Positions 31,456-41,415 of a DNA stretch of 43,754 bases are shown here, piece by piece. Location: positions 1 through 43,754 of the forward strand of contig JACQEY010000060.1 of NCBI GenBank assembly GCA_016200355.1, read 5' to 3'. This stretch comes from Nitrospirota bacterium (lineage in GTDB: Bacteria; Nitrospirota; Nitrospiria; Nitrospirales; Nitrospiraceae). The translations under genes and the position numbers were made by a program. Within the stretch, counting starts at the first letter, position 1, and the number at the start of each line of letters is the position of its first letter. The notes under the pieces were generated by a model, which saw nothing but the letters and a program-made list of their open reading frames with translations, was not told the origin of the DNA and ran no database searches.

Positions 31456-33819
31456 TCAGACTGTCCAACTCCATCGCCAGTTACGGATCTCCGGCATGTC
31501 TTCGCCATATTTGGCGATGTACTGTTTGTGCTCGAAGCGTTTGTCGCGGAGGGCCTGTTTGGCATAGTCCGCGTGGGAGCCGTGCAGGGGCATCCGGTCG
31601 CTGACGTCAGCGACCAGATGAAAGCGATCGAGATCATTCATCACCACCATATCGAACGGGGTCGAGGTCGTTCCTTCTTCCTTGTACCCGCGCACGTGCA
31701 GGTTCTTGTGGTTGGTCCGCCGGTAGGTCAGGCGATGAATCAACCAGGGGTAGCCGTGGAAGGCGAAGATGATCGGCTTGTCCGTCGTGAACAGAGCATC
31801 GAAGTCCTTGTCGGGCAATCCGTTCGGATGCTCATTGGGCGGTTGCAACTTCATGAGGTCCACGACGTTGACCACGCGCACCTTGACATCGGGCAGATAG
31901 GCGCGCAACAACGACACGGCCGCCAGCGTTTCCAGCGTGGGTACGTCGCCGCAGCAAGCCATCACGACATCCGGTTCGCCGTTCTTGTCGTTGCTCGCCC
32001 ATTCCCAGATGCCAATGCCGGCGGCGCAGTGCTTGAGCGCATCGTCCATGTCGAGCCACTGCGGCGCCGGTTGTTTGCCCGCAACAATGACGTTCACGTG
32101 GTTGCGGCTGCGCAGACAGTGGTCGGTGACAGACAAGAGCGTATTGGCATCGGGCGGCAGATAGACCCGGATCACTTCGGCCTTCTTATTCACGACGTGG
32201 TCGATGAAGCCGGGGTCCTGGTGGCTGAACCCGTTGTGATCCTGCCGCCAGACGTGGGAGGATAAGAGATAATTCAGCGAGGCAATCGGTCTCCGCCAGG
32301 GGATTTGGCCGCAGACCTTCAGCCACTTGGCATGTTGATTGAACATGGAGTCGATGATGTGAATGAACGCCTCGTAGCAGGAGAAGAACCCGTGCCGGCC
32401 GGTCAAGAGATACCCTTCCAGCCAACCCTGGCACTGGTGCTCACTGAGCATCTCCATGACCCGTCCGTCTGGCGCGAGGTGGTCGTCGTAGGGATAGCGA
32501 TCCGCCATCCAGGCGCGATTGGTCACCTCCAGCACATCTTGCCAGCGATTTGAGTTATTTTCGTCCGGGCTAAAGAGTCGGAAGTTCCGGCTCTCCATGT
32601 TCAGCTTCATCGTATCCCGCAGGAATGTCCCCATGAGGCGGGTAGACTCGACGTCAATGGCGCCTGGCTTTGTGACCTTGACGGCATAGTCGCGGAAATC
32701 AGGCAGACGCAGGTCTCTGAGAAGAAGGCCGCCGTTGGCGTGAGGGTTCGCACTCATGCGGCGCGCTCCCTTGGGCGCCAGTTCGGCCAATGCAGGGTTG
32801 AATCTTCCCGTCTTGGTAAACAGCTCCTCAGGCTTGTAACTCTTCATCCACTGTTCGAGGATCTTGATGTGCGCCGGTTTGTCCATGTCGCCCATGGGTA
32901 CTTGATGTGAGCGCCAATAATCTTCGGTCCGCTTGCCATCGACCTGCTTCGGACCGGTCCAGCCTTTGGGTGTCCGGAGCACAATCATGGGCCAGAGTGG
33001 CCGCTTCTTGACGCCGTCCCGGCGCACAGCCGCTTTGATACGCTGAATATCCCGGATAACGGCATCGAGCGTCACGGCCATGAGTCGATGCATCTTCCGG
33101 GGATCATGGCCTTCGACGAAATAGGGAATGTATCCGTACCCGCGAAAGAGATGATCCAGCTCGTCGTGACTGATACGGGCCAAGACTGTGGGATTCGCAA
33201 TCTTGTAACCGTTCAGATGGAGAATGGGCAGGACGACGCCGTCAGTGAGCGGATTAAGAAACTTGTTGGAATGCCAACTGGTCGCCAGCGGGCCGGTTTC
33301 CGCTTCACCGTCGCCGATCACGCAGGCTGCGACCAGGTCAGGATTGTCGAATACGGCCCCGTGCGCATGCGAGAGTGAATACCCCAACTCGCCGCCTTCG
33401 TGAATCGAGCCCGGGGTTTCCGGCGCTACGTGACTGGGAATGCCGCCCGGAAAGGAAAATTGTTTGAACAACCGTTTCATGCCCCGTTCGTCCTGCGAGA
33501 CTGTCGGATAGACTTCGGTGTAGGTGCCTTCGAGGTAGGCGTTTGCCACAATCCCGGGTCCACCATGGCCGGGTCCGGCGATATAGATCATGTTGAGGTC
33601 TTGTTTCCTGATGACACGGTTCAGATGGACATAGATGAAGTTCAATCCCGGCGTCGTGCCCCAATGGCCAAGCAACCGCGGCTTGATGTGGGCGCGTTTC
33701 AGCGGCTGCTTCAGCAAGGGATTGTCGTAGAGATAAATTTGACCGACGGACAGGTAATTGGCTGCACGCCAATAGGCATCGATCAGGGCTAGATTTTTCT
33801 TAGCTGAAACAGACTTCAT
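31456..33819 (-). CDS. xfp: Phosphoketolase (xylulose-5-P / fructose-6-P)
   Basis: 787 aa, full family length. Thiamine diphosphate and substrate motifs are clear: [86 protein letters not shown]. The C-terminal part has [19 protein letters not shown] and [10 protein letters not shown]. It splits xylulose-5-P (or fructose-6-P) with phosphate into acetyl-phosphate plus glyceraldehyde-3-P (or erythrose-4-P). Acetate kinase is encoded just upstream, so the pair makes acetate and ATP, or runs toward acetyl-P for C2 assimilation. GGAGAG lies before the ATG. Confidence 0.95.
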   Translation of the reverse strand: MKSVSAKKNLALIDAYWRAANYLSVGQIYLYDNPLLKQPLKRAHIKPRLLGHWGTTPGLNFIYVHLNRVIRKQDLNMIYIAGPGHGGPGIVANAYLEGTYTEVYPTVSQDERGMKRLFKQFSFPGGIPSHVAPETPGSIHEGGELGYSLSHAHGAVFDNPDLVAACVIGDGEAETGPLATSWHSNKFLNPLTDGVVLPILHLNGYKIANPTVLARISHDELDHLFRGYGYIPYFVEGHDPRKMHRLMAVTLDAVIRDIQRIKAAVRRDGVKKRPLWPMIVLRTPKGWTGPKQVDGKRTEDYWRSHQVPMGDMDKPAHIKILEQWMKSYKPEELFTKTGRFNPALAELAPKGARRMSANPHANGGLLLRDLRLPDFRDYAVKVTKPGAIDVESTRLMGTFLRDTMKLNMESRNFRLFSPDENNSNRWQDVLEVTNRAWMADRYPYDDHLAPDGRVMEMLSEHQCQGWLEGYLLTGRHGFFSCYEAFIHIIDSMFNQHAKWLKVCGQIPWRRPIASLNYLLSSHVWRQDHNGFSHQDPGFIDHVVNKKAEVIRVYLPPDANTLLSVTDHCLRSRNHVNVIVAGKQPAPQWLDMDDALKHCAAGIGIWEWASNDKNGEPDVVMACCGDVPTLETLAAVSLLRAYLPDVKVRVVNVVDLMKLQPPNEHPNGLPDKDFDALFTTDKPIIFAFHGYPWLIHRLTYRRTNHKNLHVRGYKEEGTTSTPFDMVVMNDLDRFHLVADVSDRMPLHGSHADYAKQALRDKRFEHKQYIAKYGEDMPEIRNWRWSWTV

Positions 33820-33842
33820 GGTTGTCTCTCCATACAGGCAAA

Positions 33843-33909
33843 AGGCTCAGGTTGAGGCTAAGGTGGTGAACGTCCGGTTTCCTCTCAACCTTAACCTCGA
33901 CCTCAGCCT
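33843..33909. repeat. Long inverted micro-repeat between ackA and xfp
   Basis: AGGCTCAGGTTGAGGCTAAGG (33842-33862) and its near complement ending in CCTCAGCCT (33883-33909) can form a ~22-bp imperfect hairpin. It fills the 93-base gap of the operon and could adjust mRNA levels between the two genes. Confidence 0.55.
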
Positions 33910-33912
33910 ATA

Positions 33913-35166
33913 TTACTTGCTGGACTGCCCTTTCCGTACGCAGTCGCGCGTGGCGCGGGCGATCTCGACCTCTTCATCGACGCCCGCCACATAGCAGGCC
34001 ACCGGTGCCGCTTCCTCGCTGATCTTCATCGCGTCGCCGGGAGCGAGTTCGACAGCCGCCTGATTGCGGGTGGGGTCGAGTTGAATACCGCACCAGCCCA
34101 TCCCAGCGCAGATCCGCGCACGGATGGTCGCAGACCGCTCACCGATGCCGCCACCGAAGACAAGCGCATCAGCGCCTCCCAGCACGGCCAGGTATCCGCC
34201 GATGTACTTGCGAACACGATAACAAAACATATCCAGCGCCAGCGCGGCGCGAGAATCCGGCTTGCCTTCGGCTGCCTTCAAGAGTTCGCGCATATCGCGC
34301 GACAGACCCGATAGTCCCAGGAGACCCGAACGCTCATTCAAGAGACGCTCGACCTCATCGACCGACAGACCTTCCCTCCGAACAAGATGCCCGACCACTG
34401 CTGGGTCGAGATCGCCCGATCTGGTTCCCATCACCAGACCTTCGAGAGGCGTAAATCCCATGGACGTATCCACCGAGCGTCCCCCATCGATCGCTGTCGC
34501 GGAACAGCCATTGCCGAGTTGCAGCGTGATGAGCCGGAGTTGGGCGAGGGGACGGTTGACTGCTGCTGCACAGATGCCGGCCAACGACGCATGGGCAATG
34601 CCATGAAATCCGTACCGACGGATACCGTGCTTGCGGGCCAGATCGAGATCGATGGCATAGGTCGCTGCGCGGGGCGGGATCGAGTGGTGAAAGGCCGTAT
34701 CGAACACAGCGACCATCGGGATGTGCGACCCCAATACAGCCCGCGCACCCTCAATTCCGGCGATCGATCCAGGGTTGTGAAGTGGCGCGAAATCGGCCAA
34801 CCGATCGATAGCGGCCACCACATCGTCGTCGATCACGACCGGCTCTCGAAATTGCTCGCCTCCATGCACGACTCGGTGCCCAACCGCGTCGAAGCGGAGA
34901 TCTCGTCCTTGAAGCCGGCTCGACTCTTCCAGCATCTGCATCATGCACCGGACCGCCTCGATATGGGTCAAGACAGGGCGGGTTGCCTGAACAACCGTTT
35001 TCCCGGCGAGATGAAGCGTCAGCTTCGCCGCAGGTCCAATTTCTTCGATGAATCCTTCATAACGACTGTTCGTGATGACAGGGGCAGCGGTCTTCTGAGG
35101 ATCGTCGAACTCGACGACCTTGAATTTCAAAGACGAACTTCCACTATTGATCGCCAGCACATTCAT
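33913..35166 (-). CDS. ackA: Acetate kinase
   Basis: 417 aa. ASKHA-fold motifs: NSGSSSLKFKVVEF at the N-terminus, VGHRVVHGGEQF, VAVFDTAFHHSIPP, RYGFHGIAHASLAG, LQLGNGCSATAIDGGRSVDTSMGFTPLEGLVMGTRSGDLDP (phosphate and acetate site, with the catalytic Arg), and VFGGGIGERS. It interconverts acetyl-phosphate + ADP and acetate + ATP. Its ATG overlaps the stop of the Ca-type ATPase by four bases. Several bases toward the C-terminus (~CYVAGVDEEVEIA) fit the family. Confidence 0.95.
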   Translation of the reverse strand: MNVLAINSGSSSLKFKVVEFDDPQKTAAPVITNSRYEGFIEEIGPAAKLTLHLAGKTVVQATRPVLTHIEAVRCMMQMLEESSRLQGRDLRFDAVGHRVVHGGEQFREPVVIDDDVVAAIDRLADFAPLHNPGSIAGIEGARAVLGSHIPMVAVFDTAFHHSIPPRAATYAIDLDLARKHGIRRYGFHGIAHASLAGICAAAVNRPLAQLRLITLQLGNGCSATAIDGGRSVDTSMGFTPLEGLVMGTRSGDLDPAVVGHLVRREGLSVDEVERLLNERSGLLGLSGLSRDMRELLKAAEGKPDSRAALALDMFCYRVRKYIGGYLAVLGGADALVFGGGIGERSATIRARICAGMGWCGIQLDPTRNQAAVELAPGDAMKISEEAAPVACYVAGVDEEVEIARATRDCVRKGQSSK

Positions 35167-37949
35167 TGTCGTCGCAGCACCTTGATCGATTCCATGATTA
35201 AGAATGGCAACAGGCTCATACCTCCCATCAACGCCCAGGCTTCGATCGGCAACGGTGCTACCTTGAAGATCGGCGCGGCCGCTGGAACAGTCAGGACAGC
35301 AACCTGCACGAAGAGCGAGAGGAGAAAGGCCCAGACGAGTGTGCGGTTCGTTCCGACGCCCAACTGGAACAGCGATAACCGTTCGCTCCGACAGTTGAAG
35401 GCATGCACGAGTTGCGCAACCACCATGACAGTAAATGCGACGGTCCTCGCCTGCTCGACCTCTTGATGAAGACCATAAAGGCTATAGGCGAAGGCCCCCA
35501 ACGAAATCGCACCCAGCATAAACCCTTGTGCCCCGATAGTCACAAGTCTGCCGCCGTCCAACAAACGATCATCCGGTCGGCGCGGTGGCTGCTTCATCAG
35601 ATCCGGCGACTTGGGATCGACCGCCAATGCCAGGGCTGGAAATCCGTCCGTCACCAGATTCATCCACAAAATTTGGATCGGCAACAGTGGCAACGGAAGC
35701 CCGATCAATGTCGCAAATAACATCACCAGCACCTCACCGAAATTGCACGACAAGAGAAAGTGGATGGTCTTGCGGATGTTGTCGAAGATACCGCGACCTT
35801 CTTCCACGGCCGCGGCGATTGAGGCGAAATTATCGTCTGTCACCACCATATCGGCGGCTTCTTTCGTCACATCGGTTCCCGTCACCCCCATGGCCACCCC
35901 GATGTCCGCTGCTTTGACTGCGGGCGCGTCGTTCACGCCGTCGCCCGTCATGGCCACGATGGCGCCCCGCGCCTGCCAGGCTTTGACGATACGCAACTTG
36001 TGCTCCGCCGAAACCCTCGCATAGACTGCCACCTGGTCCACAGTCCGAGCCAGTTCATCGTCGGACAGTCGATCGAGTTCCGCCCCGGACAACGACCGTA
36101 TCGGCCCCTTCGCCCCTCTCAGTTCTTCTGCAATCGCCACGGCCGTATCCTTGTGATCTCCCGTAATCATCACCGTTCGAATACCGGCATCATGGCAGGC
36201 CTGGACGGCTGCTTTTGCCTCAGGCCGCAGCGGGTCTTTCATGGCCATGAGTCCGATAAAGACCAGCCGGTCCTCCAACTCTTGCGCCCGATAGGCGTCA
36301 GGCTCGCGATCCAATCGCCGCCGGGCCATCGCCAGCACGCGCAACGCCTGATGTGCGAACGATGCATTCGCATCGAGGATGGCAGCGCGAATCGATTCCG
36401 TGATCGGTTCGGTCGTGCCGTCCATGGCTAGCCGATGCGTACAGTGGCGTAACAGCACATCCGGTGCGCCTTTGACGTACGCGACCGGTCCGTCCGGTGT
36501 CCGACATACGATCGTCATCATCTTGCGCTCCGGATCGAACGGCACTTCTCCCAGAAAGTGATAGGCGGAATCGACTGTCTCGATTGTGAGCGCTGCCTTC
36601 GCCGCCACGACCAGAAGTGCGACTTCCGTTGGATCGCCCAGGATCCGCCAGGTTCCCTCTTCCTGCCGTAGCGTCGCACCGTTGCAGAGAACCGCCGCTG
36701 TCAGGAGTTCGCGCAAGGCGGGAGACTGGGTCAGTGTTGGGTGCTGAGTGCTGGGTGCTGAGTTTTCCGGAGAAGAAATTTCTCGTCGGTCCGATGACTC
36801 AGGACTCAGCACTCTCGACTCAGCACTGTTTTCTCGTATCACGCCGATCGGCTCATATCCTTCACCCGTGACCTCGAACACTCGGTCTCCGGCAAACAAC
36901 CTTGTCACCGTCATTTCGTTCTTGGTGAGAGTGCCGGTCTTGTCGGAGCCGATGACCGTGGCAGACCCGAGCGTTTCGACCGCAGGCAGCTTGCGGATCA
37001 GGGCATGGCGCTTCACCATCCGGGTCACTCCCAACGCCAGCGTGATGGTCACGACGGCGGGTAACCCTTCCGGAACGGCGGCCACGGCAAGACTCACCGC
37101 CGTCAGCAACATCAAGACGGCCGACTCGCCGCGCAGATAGCCCAACAGGAATACGACGGTCACGACCGCCAGTGCAAGCCACAATAGCTGGTAGCCGAAT
37201 TGTTCAAGCCGCTGCTGCAAGGGAGTTTCCGCCCGTTCGGCCTCTGCGGCCTTTTGGATCATCGCGGCGACCCGGCCCAACTCGGTGCGGAAGGCAGTCG
37301 CCACGACAAGAGCCCGTGCTTTACCGGACACGGCGACGGTGCCCATGAAGACCATGTTCGTCCGCTCGGCCAACGGTACGTCGGTTCCGGCAATGTCGCC
37401 CGCGTGTTTCTGAACCGGCGCCGATTCTCCGGTCAGCGAGGCCTCCTGCGTGTGAAAATTCGTCGTGTAGATCAGCCGGGCATCGGCAGGGACACGGTCA
37501 CCCGCTTCGAGCAGGATGAGGTCGCCGGATACCAACTCGCACGCGGGAATGGATCGACGCATACCGTCGCGGAACACCCGCGCCGTCGCTATCGACATTT
37601 TTCGCAACGCTGCTAAAGACCGCTCGGCCCGGAATTCCTGGATAAATCCAAGAACTCCGTTGAGCAGTACGATGGTCAGGATGGCCGCCGCATCGAGCCA
37701 GTCTTCCAAAAGACCGGAGATGACCGCCGCCCCAATCAGCACCCAGACAATGATGCTTGTGAACTGGGAGAGAAAGAGCCCTAGAAGGGAAGGGGGCTGA
37801 GCTTCCGGCAGTTCGTTAAGGCCTTCTCGCTGAAGCCGTTGTTGGGCTTCGTGATCGGACAGGCCCTCTTCGAAGCTCGTTTGGAGGTCCTTCGCCAAAG
37901 CATCTGGCGAACGAGAGCACCACGTTTCAACGAAGGGCGATGCAGGCAC
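35163..37949 (-). CDS. Cation-transporting P-type ATPase, Ca2+ (P2A)-like, with a repeat insert
   Basis: 928 aa from GTG 37949. Motifs: [33 protein letters not shown] in membrane helix 4 (SERCA-like PEGLP), [15 protein letters not shown] (phosphorylated Asp ~335), [32 protein letters not shown], and a cation ATPase C-terminal domain (~740-925). It likely exports Ca2+, though Mn2+ cannot be excluded. Residues ~371-406, just after GYEPIGVI, are a Ser/Pro-rich stretch that family members lack; it is encoded by a palindromic micro-repeat. The frame stays open, so the pump may still work. Confidence 0.9.
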   Translation of the reverse strand: MPASPFVETWCSRSPDALAKDLQTSFEEGLSDHEAQQRLQREGLNELPEAQPPSLLGLFLSQFTSIIVWVLIGAAVISGLLEDWLDAAAILTIVLLNGVLGFIQEFRAERSLAALRKMSIATARVFRDGMRRSIPACELVSGDLILLEAGDRVPADARLIYTTNFHTQEASLTGESAPVQKHAGDIAGTDVPLAERTNMVFMGTVAVSGKARALVVATAFRTELGRVAAMIQKAAEAERAETPLQQRLEQFGYQLLWLALAVVTVVFLLGYLRGESAVLMLLTAVSLAVAAVPEGLPAVVTITLALGVTRMVKRHALIRKLPAVETLGSATVIGSDKTGTLTKNEMTVTRLFAGDRVFEVTGEGYEPIGVIRENSAESRVLSPESSDRREISSPENSAPSTQHPTLTQSPALRELLTAAVLCNGATLRQEEGTWRILGDPTEVALLVVAAKAALTIETVDSAYHFLGEVPFDPERKMMTIVCRTPDGPVAYVKGAPDVLLRHCTHRLAMDGTTEPITESIRAAILDANASFAHQALRVLAMARRRLDREPDAYRAQELEDRLVFIGLMAMKDPLRPEAKAAVQACHDAGIRTVMITGDHKDTAVAIAEELRGAKGPIRSLSGAELDRLSDDELARTVDQVAVYARVSAEHKLRIVKAWQARGAIVAMTGDGVNDAPAVKAADIGVAMGVTGTDVTKEAADMVVTDDNFASIAAAVEEGRGIFDNIRKTIHFLLSCNFGEVLVMLFATLIGLPLPLLPIQILWMNLVTDGFPALALAVDPKSPDLMKQPPRRPDDRLLDGGRLVTIGAQGFMLGAISLGAFAYSLYGLHQEVEQARTVAFTVMVVAQLVHAFNCRSERLSLFQLGVGTNRTLVWAFLLSLFVQVAVLTVPAAAPIFKVAPLPIEAWALMGGMSLLPFLIMESIKVLRRQ
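36728..36836. repeat. Palindromic GTGCTGAGT micro-repeat inside the ATPase gene
   Basis: Arm 1 (36731-36763) holds GTGCTGAGTGCTGGGTGCTG. Arm 2 (36796-36828) holds GACTCAGGACTCAGCACT and CGACTCAGCACTG, its near complement. The centre is ~32 bases. The whole insert is ~109 bases and is read in frame as ~36 residues rich in Ser, Pro and Glu. Confidence 0.8.
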
Positions 37950-38021
37950 AGTCTTTCCGTCCTACGTTTTACGCTTCATGAGCGACGTTTCACTCACAAG
38001 AGCGCTCATGAATCATGCGGG

Positions 38022-38405
38022 TTAGGGCTTGTGCTGCTGTTTGCGTTCCCGCTTCTGCTCGCTCTTCATGTCTTTCTCCGGCTTCTCTTCTTCCACGTCG
38101 ATCACGGCTCCCGACTCCGCATCGATGTGAACCTCCATCACCTTGTTCTCCGCCGTGACGACTTCGACTTCCCACACGAGTTTATCGTGTTTCTTCTCCA
38201 ACTCAGCCTCGACCACCTTGCCTGCCACTTTCTCCGAGGCCGTTTTGATCGCCTGGTCAATTGTCACCTTGGCCGTTGCGGCCATTTCAACCGTCTCTTT
38301 TGATTCATCTTTCTTCCCCTTACCTTTCTGATCGCTCCATGCAGGACCGTTCAGCACCAACACGGCGCCGATCGCCAGGGCCAACATTCCTACCAGCTGC
38401 TTCAT
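38022..38405 (-). CDS. PepSY-domain periplasmic protein
   Basis: 127 aa with a signal peptide (KQLVGMLALAIGAVLVLNGPAWS). A charged linker is followed by one PepSY unit: ATAKVTIDQAIKTASEKVAGKVVEAELEKKHDKLVWEVEVVTAENKVMEVHIDAESGAVIDVEEEK. It is a clear paralogue of the lipoprotein at 13639. The tail is Lys/Arg-rich (KSEQKRERKQQHKP). GGAGG precedes the ATG. It lies 72 bases upstream of the Ca-type ATPase and could be the first gene of that operon. Confidence 0.85.
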   Translation of the reverse strand: MKQLVGMLALAIGAVLVLNGPAWSDQKGKGKKDESKETVEMAATAKVTIDQAIKTASEKVAGKVVEAELEKKHDKLVWEVEVVTAENKVMEVHIDAESGAVIDVEEEKPEKDMKSEQKRERKQQHKP

Positions 38406-38925
38406 ACAGACCTCCTTATTTATATAGTAGTGTGGTTATCTGCGACGCTCCTCGTGATAATCACAGGCTCACATGCGTCACATGCTTATTATGGTGCAAG
38501 ACGTAGGCCTCTTCAAATCTTGCTATGAGACAGGCCCAAGGGCTCGTTCTGGCCCGTTGCGCAACAGAACAGGCGACTTCTATGGGGAGTTTCGCGCCAG
38601 GTGACGTCTGGTTTTTCACAGAGGTCAGTGACTCAACTTCACGCCTGACCCGCATGGCTCATGAGGCAGTTCTGCTGCAATTGCCGATGCCTGACTCAAG
38701 CGAGCCGGGCGAGGCTGGCGGGAAAAGCGCGACGGGTGAAGCAGGCTGAAGACTAAAGTGTTCGGAACTTCGACCCCGACCTTCAGCCTTCGGACTTCAG
38801 CCTTTGGATCGCGCTTGTCGCGCGCAGCCCGCCAATTATCGACGAACCGCTCATGAATCATGAGGGCTCAACCGGCAATTATCCGCGTCAGTCCATGGTC
38901 GGGCGGATTCGGAAATGGGACGGTC
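38406..38925. other. 520-base stretch without a supported gene
   Basis: No ORF here has family signs. At 38741-38795 lies another micro-repeat of the AGGCTGAAG / CTTCAGCCT type. At 38848-38862 is CGCTCATGAATCATG, an exact copy of 38003-38017 just after the PepSY stop. The promoter of the PepSY-ATPase operon is expected near 38410-38460, but I could not fix its boxes. Confidence 0.5.
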
Positions 38926-39978
38926 TCAGCAAATCCTCGGAAGTTGCTCGCCGGACAACAGATCGAGTATTCGGTGCGTCCCCAACACCGTCTTCATGAC
39001 GACGATAGACGACTCACGCCCGTTCACCACACCAACTCGCGCCGCCTCCTTCGCCACTTCATGGCCGCGCATGACTGCTACAGCATGATCGACTTGCGCC
39101 TCCGGCACGAACGCGACGAATCGCCCTTCGTTTGCGACATACAACGGGTCTAACCCCAGCACTTCGCAGGCTCCCTGCACTTCGTCCCGGATCGGAATCG
39201 CCCGCTCGTCGATTGACAGCTTCACCCCTGCAGCCGATGCGATTTCGTTGAGGGCGCTGGCAAGCCCCCCTCGCGTCAAATCCCGAAGACAATGAATCTC
39301 GATGCCGTCGGTGATGAGATCCGCCACCACGCGATGCAACGGCGCCGAGTCGCTCGCAATGTCACCGGCGAACGACAAGCTCTCGCGCACGCTGAGCACC
39401 GCCACTCCATGCGAACCGAGATCGCCACTCACGAGGATAGCATCACCCTGCGCGACCCGTTGAGGGCCGACAATCACGCTAGGCGCTACAACGCCGATCC
39501 CCGCCGTATTGATGAACACGCCGTCGCCTTTCCCTTTGTCAACGACCTTCGTATCGCCGGTCACGATGGAGACGCCGGCATCCCGCGCCGCCTGGGCCAT
39601 CGAGTCCACGATCCGTTGCAGCGTCTCGATCGCGAGTCCTTCTTCCAGAATGAACCCGGCGCTGAGCCACAACGGTGTCGCCCCACACATGGCCAAATCA
39701 TTGACCGTTCCATGAACAGCAAGGCTGCCGATGTCTCCGCCGGGGAAAAACAGTGGCTTCACGACATACGAGTCCGTGGTGAACGCCAACGTCCCTTCGG
39801 ATACAGGCCAGGTCGCTCCGTCATGCATCTGGGCTAAGAGGGGGTTGCTGAACGACCGGATGAAGATGTCACGGATGAGGTGCTGCATCAGCCTCCCACC
39901 CCCACCATGAGCCAATTGCACGGTTGCGTTTTTCACTGGTAGAGGACATTGGAGTTTCAACTCATGATCGCCTGTCAT
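38926..39978 (-). CDS. hypE: Hydrogenase maturation protein HypE
   Basis: 350 aa. PurM/AIR-synthase-like ATP-binding fold: [112 protein letters not shown]. The C-terminus is PRIC, whose Cys receives the carbamoyl group from HypF and is dehydrated to thiocyanate, the CN source for the hydrogenase iron. Its ATG overlaps the hypD stop by four bases. Confidence 0.96.
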   Translation of the reverse strand: MTGDHELKLQCPLPVKNATVQLAHGGGGRLMQHLIRDIFIRSFSNPLLAQMHDGATWPVSEGTLAFTTDSYVVKPLFFPGGDIGSLAVHGTVNDLAMCGATPLWLSAGFILEEGLAIETLQRIVDSMAQAARDAGVSIVTGDTKVVDKGKGDGVFINTAGIGVVAPSVIVGPQRVAQGDAILVSGDLGSHGVAVLSVRESLSFAGDIASDSAPLHRVVADLITDGIEIHCLRDLTRGGLASALNEIASAAGVKLSIDERAIPIRDEVQGACEVLGLDPLYVANEGRFVAFVPEAQVDHAVAVMRGHEVAKEAARVGVVNGRESSIVVMKTVLGTHRILDLLSGEQLPRIC

Positions 39979-41129
39979 GGAATCTTCTCCCCCCTTACCA
40001 CTTCTCGGTTTAGCTGATCACCCCCCGGCCTCACATCCCGTCTATAGCGGTAGTAGGCGGCGCAGGCCCCCTCGCTCGATACCATCGGCGCCCCGAGAGG
40101 ACGTTCCGGCGTGCAGCGCGCGGCGAAGGCCTGGCAATCCGGCGGCTTGAGCAAGCCCTGCAACACCAAACCGCTCTGACAGTCTGGGTCTTCTCCGCCT
40201 ACCGAGCCGGATTGAGCGAGCGCATCATGAAATCGCACCGCCGCATCGAAATCGGCATAGGCAGCGGTGAGTTTCAGGCCACTGTGCGGAATGTCGCCGA
40301 TGCCTCGCCAGGCTCGGAGCGTCGGTTCGAAGACTTCGCGCAAGGCCGCTTGCGCCGCCATGTTACCCTCGCGACGCACCGACCTCGTGTATTGATTCTC
40401 GACCACCGCCCGCCCTTCTTCGAGTTGACCGACGAGCATCGCAATACCTTCCAACACATCGATCGGCTCGAACCCCGTCACAACAAGAGGTACGCGGTAG
40501 CGTCGAGCCAGGTCTTCGTACTCTTCGTAGCCCATGACGGTACAGACATGGCCGGCAGCTAGAAAGCCCTGCACGCGACAGCCGGGAGCGGACAGGATGG
40601 CTTCTATGGCCGGCGGCACGAGCACCTGGGCCGCGAGCAGACTAAAGTTGGTGAGACCCAGGCGCCGCGCTTGGATCGCCGCCATAGCATAGGCCGGTGC
40701 AGTCGTCTCGAACCCCACGGCAAAACACACAACCTCGCGGTCAGGGTTCGCACGGGCCAGCGCCAGCGCATCCAGCGGCGAATACACGATACGGACATCT
40801 CCCCCCGCCGCCTTGACGCCGAACAGATCTCCCTGCGAGCCAGGTACGCGAAGCATATCGCCGAACGTGCAAAGGATGACCCGAGGAATCGAGGCCAATG
40901 CGATCGCGTGATCGATCAACGTCACGGATGTCACACAGACCGGGCAGCCAGGCCCATGCACCAACGTCACGATATCCGGCAACAACTCGTCGAGCCCAAA
41001 CCGCACAATCGAATGGGTCTGTCCGCCGCACACCTCCATGATCATCCAGGGCCTCGTGACGAGACGCCTGATAGCGCGGGCTAAGGTCTCGGCATGGTCA
41101 CGATCCCGAAAGTCGTCGACGTACTTCAC
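39975..41129 (-). CDS. hypD: Hydrogenase maturation protein HypD
   Basis: 384 aa from GTG 41129, overlapping the hypC stop (GTGA). HypD Cys motifs are complete: [47 protein letters not shown], and the 4Fe-4S part in [16 protein letters not shown] ... [24 protein letters not shown]. With HypC it is the scaffold on which Fe(CN)2CO is assembled. Confidence 0.96.
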   Translation of the reverse strand: MKYVDDFRDRDHAETLARAIRRLVTRPWMIMEVCGGQTHSIVRFGLDELLPDIVTLVHGPGCPVCVTSVTLIDHAIALASIPRVILCTFGDMLRVPGSQGDLFGVKAAGGDVRIVYSPLDALALARANPDREVVCFAVGFETTAPAYAMAAIQARRLGLTNFSLLAAQVLVPPAIEAILSAPGCRVQGFLAAGHVCTVMGYEEYEDLARRYRVPLVVTGFEPIDVLEGIAMLVGQLEEGRAVVENQYTRSVRREGNMAAQAALREVFEPTLRAWRGIGDIPHSGLKLTAAYADFDAAVRFHDALAQSGSVGGEDPDCQSGLVLQGLLKPPDCQAFAARCTPERPLGAPMVSSEGACAAYYRYRRDVRPGGDQLNREVVRGEKIP

Positions 41130-41383
41130 AGTTCTGATCGTCCTCCATGTGGTCGTGCCTGCTGTTCCGCCATGGCCCGATACAGTTCAAGCGAACGGCG
41201 AGCCGCCGCTTCGTCCAACCTGCTGATGGCAAACCCCACATGAACAATCACGTAGTCACCCACCTGCGCCTCCGGCACCATCGCTAAAGACACAGACTTG
41301 GTCACCCCAGCAAACGAGACCGTCCCCGTCCGCAACGGGTCATCCTGTATGGTCATTACTTGCCCCGGCACTGCTAAACACAT
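41126..41383 (-). CDS. hypC: Hydrogenase maturation chaperone HypC
   Basis: 85 aa. It begins [12 protein letters not shown], with the essential Cys2 that binds the iron precursor. [41 protein letters not shown] is the standard beta-barrel plus C-terminal helix. HypC carries Fe(CN)2CO from HypD to the hydrogenase large subunit. AAGG precedes the ATG. Confidence 0.96.
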   Translation of the reverse strand: MCLAVPGQVMTIQDDPLRTGTVSFAGVTKSVSLAMVPEAQVGDYVIVHVGFAISRLDEAAARRSLELYRAMAEQQARPHGGRSEL

Positions 41384-41415
41384 AGTGTTTTACCTTTTTA
41401 TACCAGCGGAGAGAC

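Noticed and set aside
38525-38749. 74-codon plus-strand ORF in the gap before hypE
   Set aside because: No start signal or family; its end lies in a micro-repeat.
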